Source: Leguminivora glycinivorella
Lineage: Eukaryota > Arthropoda > Insecta > Lepidoptera > Tortricidae
Direction: 5' to 3'
Assembly (NCBI RefSeq): GCF_023078275.1
Contig: NC_062978.1
Coordinates: 6,338,585-6,402,584 of the forward strand
Length of the DNA: 64,000 bases
Positions 45,601 to 54,600 of the stretch are shown piece after piece. A program made the translations under genes and the position numbers. Below the pieces are notes generated by a model. It worked only from the letters and a program-made list of their open reading frames with translations, was not told the origin of the DNA and did no database searches. Every line of letters starts with the position of its first letter. Within the stretch, counting starts at the first letter, position 1.

Positions 45601-48600
45601 GCCGATCCAGGAGTCCCGACCTGTGCCGGCGGCCGCCTGCAGCATGGCCAGTGGGGTAGCTCCACGCAAGTTAGGCACGTCCAATGGAGCGTTACCCTGC
45701 AACACAAACCAAATGCATAAATAGATAAAAAGTTCATTTACTGGGGACGCTATTGCTATGTCTTGTATGGGAACCCTGCATTTTATGATTAAGCACTGAG
45801 ACTTGGCACAGTTGTTCATTGGGTGGCCCTGAGTAGATAAAGATCGGGAGGCATCGAGAGCCCCCCTTAATTTAGGAGGGAGGAGGGGGGGAAGGCTGGC
45901 GCCTCCGCGCTTCCTTTGAAACCATATTTCTCTAAAACTATACAAAATAGGGCATGCAATATATCATTTTCAGATAAATGAAGGACGAGGAATTCATTTT
46001 TGGAACAAAAAAAATGTATTTTAGAACAAAAATACAAAATAAAATGGGAAAATCTGAAAACGAGATTTTTTTTTATACATATTATTGCACATTTTATGAA
46101 AACTGTAATGGTTTTTTCTAAATAAAAAATATTATTTAATAGCTACATTTATCTAGTTTTAGAAAATGTATAATTTGTTATAGAAATACGAGGTGCAGTC
46201 CAAATGTCTCCGGCCCGACAAATATGACCGCACCTCGTATATTATAGGATGAGTGATAAAAAATAATTTACATCGCCCGATAAGGTGATTTGAATGCTCA
46301 TTTCAATAAGTTTTGTCAATGATTTCAGGTATAATCACTATTTTTAACACACGAAAGCCATAATCATTGTAGTTTATGGCTATTTTAGTGATTAATGTAC
46401 TTAAAATAAAAAAAAATACAAAAATTTTAAAAAATATTAAAAATGTGACAATTTTTTTTAACATTATCCTATTTTGTTCTTTCTACACAATATATATCTA
46501 AAAGCAATAAATATCAATAAAAAGCCACATTTATACAGTTTATAAAAATATATAGTTTGTTTTATAAATATATTACGAAACGCGAGATAAAAAATAATGA
46601 AAGTGACGTGGCAGGGCGATCTTGATGTACGGTACGGGTCAGCTTGTATGATTCGATGAGGTGAGGTAAAGGTACTCAAAGCTCTCAAAAAGTGTAGTTA
46701 TTTAGAGTACTTCAAATTAAACAACATACTCCTATATAGTCTGAATTTAACTATTTATATTACATGAAATGATCGATTGATATGATAGGTCAGATATATA
46801 CATCTGATCCTAATACATACATCTTGTGAAATAGTAGTTATCTATATGATTTGCATAATTTATGGATAATTCTTACTTGACATATTTATTATTCCAGATC
46901 TGCGTCCTGTACTTTGGTTAACGAGTGCCGAAAATAGTTATTAACCAAAAAAGACCGCCAAATTAACAGCATTTCACCGACAAAAGCTGCCTTGCACCAT
47001 TTTTGTAAGGGTTATAGGTATATCAAGGTGTCCATGTATGGGGTCAACTAAACCCAATTCAAAATTTGCCATTATTTTCTACTTGTGGCTGGACGAAAGT
47101 CTGTAACAATTGGGATTTGGGAGCCTACTTGCCCGCAACGTTGCCTGTTGCTGCAGAAACATGCCTCGAAATTGTCGGATGCAGATGTAATAAAAAACAG
47201 TGCCGCGTAAGGTGCAACCGTAAAAAAATACTTTTTAAATTAAATGTTCGGAGCTGATGTGCTTATGCAGTGGATGTTGTGATATATACATAATTAAATT
47301 CAGACTATTCATGTTGTTTTATTTGAATAACTCAAAATAGCTAGACTTTTTGAGAGCCTTGAGTACTAGCCCCGATACACATGTTTTCGTCTAGTCAGAC
47401 CATTTTTTGAGGTTCTCCTTTGTACAAAAGCAATGTCTTAGTTCAAAAATCATTAATGTTTAATGCTAATACGAATCTAGTTTATTTTTTATGGCACTAT
47501 TGCGCAATAACTAACTATCATTGATACTGAAAGGAAGAATATGACGATTTTTATTTTATCTTTTATGGATGGGTAAAACCGATTTAAGGGGGCCCAAAGG
47601 AAGGAACTAAATTCTGCTAGTAAACTAAAAAATCTTCAAGCCTATGCATGCAGAACTGCTTTAGGAGAGGAGAACGTGATTAAGACATTTTTTTGCAATA
47701 TAAGTCACATGCAATTTTATTTTACAATCAAAATAAACATTTACTTTATGGTTTTTTTTTTTTCCACTCAGAACTTCAAATGGTTTTATTAAATAAAATA
47801 CTTAATTGTAGATTAAACATACTATTAAAACTAAAGTTAAATCTAAAAATAAATAAAACTACATAACAAACTATACCTACACACATATAAAAATATTTAC
47901 CTACCTACAGTAATAACCTAGTTACAAAGAAAATACCCCTTCCAGTAGGTCTGCTTGCGGCATGGACCCCATGACACTGGCGGCGTTACCTCTTTGTATC
48001 GCAAGTGAGATACGTTGACAGAGGTACGCGCCAGCCCTGGGGTCCCCTGTGGTGTCGACCAGCCGTGCCGACAGTGCCCCCATGAATGATTTCATATCAG
48101 CCGACCAGGGACCCAAGGTCTCAACTGCGAGCGCCGCAAACTCGTAGTCGTTGAGCAACGACGAGTATTTACGGCGCTTGAGAATTTGGGCCTGGTCAGC
48201 CGCAGCTCCGGCCTGAATGCGAGTCCCCTGAATATGGGACTGAGCAAAAGTGTCTACACACGTTGCGTCCCACACCAGGGTCCTTCCGAGTTTCCACGGC
48301 ACCAACGTCGCTCCATCGGGCCGCTTGCCGTCGTCCCTTGTCATGCCCACGGGTTCCAACACCGCAGGCACGGAGACGGTGGCAAGCGCGCGACGGACCA
48401 AATCGTTGATTGTGCCGTGGCGGAACATTCGGCCGGCGCTTCGGGAACATGAGAGGCCGTGTCGGCCCAGCCGGTCCACGTCCTTGCCGCAGACGCAGGT
48501 ATGCGGAACACATATTCTGGACCCAAGCCTCAAGCATATTGCTATCCTTAAGCTGCTTGGATCCAGAATAGTGCCAATCGCTCGCGATGGTAGAGCTTGC

Positions 48601-51600
48601 AGCCAGTGGCCCGACTCGGGGGCTGAAACTGCAAGGATGCGCGCACGTTCAGAGTCGTCTGGACTTTGGTCAATTAGTGAGGCATGGGCTATTTTGAGAC
48701 GTGGGGAGTCCCAATCCCGCTGACAGTGGCGGGCAACTGGGATGTCCGCACTCGGACACGACTCACACCATGCCTCTCTGGCCTCCCTCAGGTTCGCTAT
48801 CTCATCGTCAAGCATCGTGGAACGGTTTAAGATAATGCCGACGAGAGAAAGCGAACCGTAAGCAGAGGACAGAAAAGCAGGTAAAGCCACGCTAGACGAT
48901 GTGCGAACACCCAGTCCCCCAAATCTTATTGGGAGAACCGCTTGGGTCCATGACCTATTTTCAAAATTAATGTTTAAAATTTTTGATAACGTGTCCTGGA
49001 GGGAGGAGTCGATGGATGAAAGGATTGATGTGAATTTCCAAATTTGACAACTACGGAGTAAATACATGAATTTTGGGGTGAAAAGACAGAAACGGATGAT
49101 GAAAAGCGCAATATGGGGATTAATTTTAAACAGAAGATCAGATGTACTATTGAATAAATTAAGTTTGCAGTTTACTACAGGGGTGACGGATTCATCGAAA
49201 ATTGGGGAGCCTAAAAGGGTGAGGGATGATTTAGAGTGGACTGAAATATTTGGCAGTACCGCGTTGAATTTTGTTAAAATTTCGATTTTTTCTTCGGATG
49301 GAAGGTGATCTGGCATGAAAATCTCACATTTGGTAAAGTTTAATGAAAGGCCGATTTTTGAAAAGTGATTAATAATGTATTGGATATCCTGGAGAACGGT
49401 TATGGCATCGCCTCCAAGGGATCCGTCATCTAAATACCAGAGGTTAAATTTTGAATTTAATTTTGTGATGATGGGATGAATGACTAGACCGAAAATGGCG
49501 GGCCCAAGCGGATCTCCTTGCTGACAGCCCACGCTCGAAGGAATAGTTTTATCTCCAAAGAATAATTTTGAAGGGGCTCCGTAGCATTGCCAAAGGTAAT
49601 TAAAAAGTGCAGGCAATTTTGTTTTAACTTCTGCTAACAGAGCCCCGCGGTCAACCGAATTGAAAGCGTTTTTGACGTCTAATTTAACGAATACCTCATA
49701 ATCCGAACGATTCAGAAACGTGCGCGCAGCGTGCACTGCTGCCTCGCAGCCGCCCTTGATCCCAAAGCCCAGCTGCTGAGGTTTAAAGGTGGTTGTCAGT
49801 TGCTTTTTTATCTTCCTGCAGCAGAGCCTTGAAGCCAGTCTTCTTATGGTGCAACCTACCGCGATTGGGCGAATCCCACCATCTTTCTTTGCCAAGGCTA
49901 CAAGATTAGCACCATACAACAACGGAACAATCTCGGGGTGTACGCGTCCTGATAGCATAAGGTTTATTAACCCTGTGAGTTGTCGTAACAGGTCGGATCT
50001 TGCTTCGCCAAGGGACTTCGTAGTTAGATCCTTTAGGTGCTGCGGGGATAAACCATCGATTCCGCCAGCAGACCCGTTCGGAAACGATGATATGGCTTGC
50101 ATCACTGCGTCCTCACACACATGGATGTTAGAGTCGTCAGAGCCGGGATGGGCTGGCAGCGTGGAGGAGGCGGCAGGGGAGGGGTGTTTTTCTATCAAGG
50201 CGGCATAGGTGTCAGGAGAGTGCGCAGCCAAGTCGTCACGTGAAAATAAAAGGCGAGCGGCTCCACTAATATCCCCTTCCGAAAATTTATTCTCAATTAA
50301 TTTAATTTTGTCACAGTGTGAATTATGAGGTCTTCCTAATAATTCGTCTGTATAATTTTGATTAGTTGGAAAACTAGCTGTCGAATTAGAAATAAATGAT
50401 ATGTTATTTTTTATTTGGGATGTCAGTGAAGCTTTGTTTGATTTGTCTGCGTGCAAAACTATATGGGGCAAAGTAAAAAGGCGCTCCCATGCTTGAATGG
50501 AATTTTCAGTGACAACCTTGCCTACGCACTCTGCGAGGCAGCGTGCGACACTGAAGCGTGCACCACGGGGTATTCTCTTTATAACAGGATTTTTAGCTTT
50601 AAGTAACCCTAACCTATCCGCCAGAGATATTTCCACTCCTGGTGGTGTAGAAGAAGCAGTGTTGCCCCGGGCGGGGATGCCGGCGCAGGTTGAGAGGCGC
50701 TGGGCAGCGGGGGGTCGACAGCCATACGGGTGCCATGCTTGGCAGCAGTATGTATCGCGAGCCCCCGCCGACCTTTGTATTGCTTATTATCATTGCAAAC
50801 GGGGCAACATAGCAACTCCGGACGGTTAGGGCAGGGTTGAGAGGACATAATAACATTACTTCTTAAAGGTAGGTACTTATCTAAGAAAAACAACAAATTA
50901 TTTCAAGCGTAAGGTTACAAAATAAAATAAAAATAAACTAAAACTATGTATAAAACGAGTTTATACTAGAAGAATAGGTAGGTATGAAAAATAAGGAGAT
51001 AGTCACGACTTGAAGCACGATTTCACACACACACTTTTACTGGTACTATTTTATGGGTGGGGTTGTTAATATACACTGAAGAAGGCAGGAGAGACTTTTT
51101 GCTGAAATGTTTGATGAAAATCGGTATTTTGTACACTATTTGCACAAAATATAAATAAACATTTCACGAGTTGACAGACGTCATCGTGGCTCGGCTACGC
51201 AGCGCCGCAACAAGTTGGCCCGGGCTGCGGTCTCCGTGAAGTAATACTCGGTTCACACATTGTCTATAAGTAATTTAGTAGCAGTTGGTAGCAGTTAAGC
51301 TCAAGACATAAGAAATATTCTCCACATCAAATTTATTTTCAATTTTATAAGCGAAAAATAATTTTCAGTTGCTGTTTGCGTTGCTAGGAGATAATAAACT
51401 ATATTATAGGACTTTTACAGTTTTCTGTACTGGGTCGTGATATACCTACATGTGTAAACGTTATTAGAATAAGTATATTTCTGTATTACTAGACGAACTC
51501 CACTGCATAGCGGGTAGTACCTTTACCTCACCTCATCGAATAATGCAACGTAAGATGTAGGTACATTAAAATTTTCATTTTCATTATTTTTTATCTCGCG

Positions 51601-54600
51601 TTTCGTAATATATTTATATAACAAACTATATATTTTTATAAACTATAAATGTGGCTTTTTATTGATATTTATTGCTTTTAGATATATATTGTGTAGAAAG
51701 AACAAAATAGGATAATGTTAAAAAAAATATCACATTTTTAATATTTTTTAAAAATTTTGTATTTTTTTTTATTTTAATCACTAAAATAGCCATAAACTAC
51801 AATGATTACGGCTTTCGTGTGTTAAAAATAGTGATTATACCTGAAATCATTGACAAAACTTATTGAAATGAGCATTCAAATCACCCTATCGGGCGATGTA
51901 AATTATTTTTTATCACTCGTCCTATAATATATTTCTATAACAAATTATACATTTTCTAAAACTAGATAAATGTACCTATTAAATAATATTTTTTATTTAG
52001 AAAAAACCATTACAGTTTTCATAAAATGTGCAATAATATGTATAAAAAAAAATCTCGTTTTCAGATTTTCCCATTTTATTTTGTATTTTTGTTCTAAAAT
52101 ACATTTTTTTTGTTCCAAAAATGAATTCCTCGTCCTTCATTTATCCGAAAATGATATATCGCATGCCCTATTTTGTATAGTTTTAGAGAAATATGGTTTC
52201 AAAGGAAGCGCGGCGGCGCCAGCCTTCCCCCTCTTCCCTCCTAAATTAAGGGGGCTCTCAATGCCTCCCGATCTTTATCTACTCAGGGCCACCCAAGGAA
52301 CAACCTGTGCCAAGTCTCAGTGCTTAATCATAAAATGCAGGGTGTTGTGCAATAGCGTCCCCAGTAATTATAGCCAGTCCAACAAATTTGCCTGTGGAGA
52401 AAAACGCGTAATTCAAATTCACTATTTGCGAGGTACGACTGGTCCTGTTCACATAAATTGTATGGTGTCAAATTAGTTCCAACAGCCGCCGCTAGATGCC
52501 TGCCGTGACAATCAGCGCCACTCTGTCACGCACGTTGCCAATAGGAAGATAAAAATTCGCACTTACATTTTTAAATTTGCCCACTTTTTTCTAATGACGG
52601 ATAGGGCTTGATAGATTGATCCTGTGTCCTGAACTACGAAACCATCAACCGTAGCAAGACCAAATTGATGTTTGTGGACCGAGGTGATAAAATGGATAGA
52701 ACTAATGAGCTGCGTGACCTGGATACTGTGCAAGAATTTGTCTACCTTGGATCACTAATCTGCAACAATGGAGACTGCGACAGGGAAGTTGTAAGGCGAG
52801 GACAAATGGCCAAATCAGCTGTTAAGCGTCTGGAGAAAATATGGAGGAACCGCAATATCAAACGCAGTACAAAAGTACGCCTCATGCGCACACTAGTTTT
52901 CTCCATCTTTCTCTATGCAGCGGAAACTTGGACATTAAAAGAGCAAACGGTGGCCAGGATAGATGCGTTCGAAATGTGGTGTTGGCGTAAAATGTTGGGA
53001 ATTTCTTGGACAGCACGTCGCACTAACGTATCTATTCTACAAGAGCTCAATGTCAAGACTCGCCTCTCTGCTATCTGCCGGGAGAGAATTATAGGCTTCT
53101 TTGGCCATTTGGCCAGACGAGATCCTGACAGCCATGAGAAGGCGTTGATTGTCGGACCAGTGGAGGGCCATCGTAAAAGAGCCGGATTACCCACGCGCTG
53201 GTTCAACACAATAAAGAAGGTCACGCGCGTTGGGCTCCAGGGATCCTTTAGGAAGGCAAAAGATCAGCCTGAGTGGAGAGCACTGCAACGTACAGCGACT
53301 TATGGTGGTCACGACCCTCAGTCATGAGGTTTCGACGAAGAAGAAGAAGAAGAAGGATGGGCACTCACCAAGGAGCACCGGGACAGGTTTAAGTTCTGGC
53401 AGAGGTCCATGGAACGAAGTATGATGGGGATACGCAGATTGGACAAAGTTCGAAACGAAGACCTTAGGGAAAAAACAAAAGTAACCGACATACTATTGAA
53501 AATAGACCAGCAGAAGTGGAGATGGACCGGCCATATGCTAAGAGACAAGCAGGAGGCCAGAAAATACCTCGAACAAGATGGGAGGACAAACTCAATCTCA
53601 CAGTAGGCCCGAAGTAGAGAAGAGTGGCCCAAGATTCCCAAGATAGACCCCAATGGAAATAGCTAGAGGAGGCCTTTGCCAAGTGGCACACTGAATTAAG
53701 ATATATAATCTAATTCAGAAAAAAAGAGGCTAAATAGATAGATAGATAGTCTACACCTGCATCTCCTGAAGTGTCAAAGAGAATTAACACTCAGTGCTCA
53801 TATTAAGTTGTGCTGTGGTGTGTGATGTTGCTAATATTAACAGTCATAACATAACATAATTGAAACTTTGAAGATTCCCCAACCGCGACATAGGACCGAT
53901 TTTCATGTAACGTGGCTAAGGACACTCCCAACTAACTCAGCATTCAGACAAAAAATCCAAAACGGTTCACCCGTTCGGGAGCTACGATGCCACAGACAGA
54001 CACACACACAGACAGACAGACAGATACGTCAAACTTATAACACCCCGTCGTTTTTGCGTCGGGGGTTAAAAACATTGTTCAAGACAGTATAGACAGTAAA
54101 AAAAAATTTTCACAGAAAGGTTGTACTTCACTTAGCTTGTACACACTACCCTACCTACACACACTATACTCCCATGCCCCCCGTTTGATACAAGCTCTTT
54201 ATTGTTTCTTTGTCACTCCAAATCTGTTTCAGGTACCTAATTCATGATCTTCTTTCTAACTCAAGCTCATTCTCGTTATTGAAATAGATTTGCTTTTATA
54301 AGGTTTATGTTTTTTAAGGTTCTTTATGCTCAATTATTGTTGGTCATGATTATTGTTTTTAATAAGGTGCTTTTTTAAGTTGCATATCCAAGCCAATCTT
54401 TTGTACTAGCTGACTGGACTGATTCCATATTGTATTGTAAATTTGCACTTGTTTCATGAAAAATTATATAAATCTTGAATTTGCATCCATAATATTATAA
54501 AATTTAATGGGAAAGTGTGTGTGTCTGTCTGTTTGTCTGTCTTTCACGGCAAAACAGAGTGACAAATTGACGTGATTTTTTAGTGGAGATAGTTGAAGGG

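Larger units (their letters stand above)
47764..50900 (-). mobile_element. R2-like retroelement with restriction-type endonuclease, in HIP14 intron 1
   Basis: The element lies on the - strand. From 5' to 3': a C2H2 finger reading frame (50,848-50,609), a long RT-endonuclease frame (50,636-47,922), a short 3' UTR and a run of A on the - strand ending at about 47,752-47,764. No long terminal repeats adjoin it. The set of parts (N-terminal finger, RT, CCHC, PD-(D/E)XK-type nuclease, no apurinic endonuclease) is that of the site-specific R2-type LINEs. The target here is an ordinary intron, so either the family is not strictly site-specific or this copy is displaced. Confidence 0.75.

Noticed and set aside
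48186..50208. Several open frames antisense to the RT protein
   Set aside because: They mirror a long coding frame with clear RT and nuclease motifs and have no motifs of their own.
47922..50636. Naming the RT element R2 itself
   Set aside because: The domain set fits the R2-type group, but the YLDD motif and the non-rDNA location do not. A phylogeny is required before a clade name.
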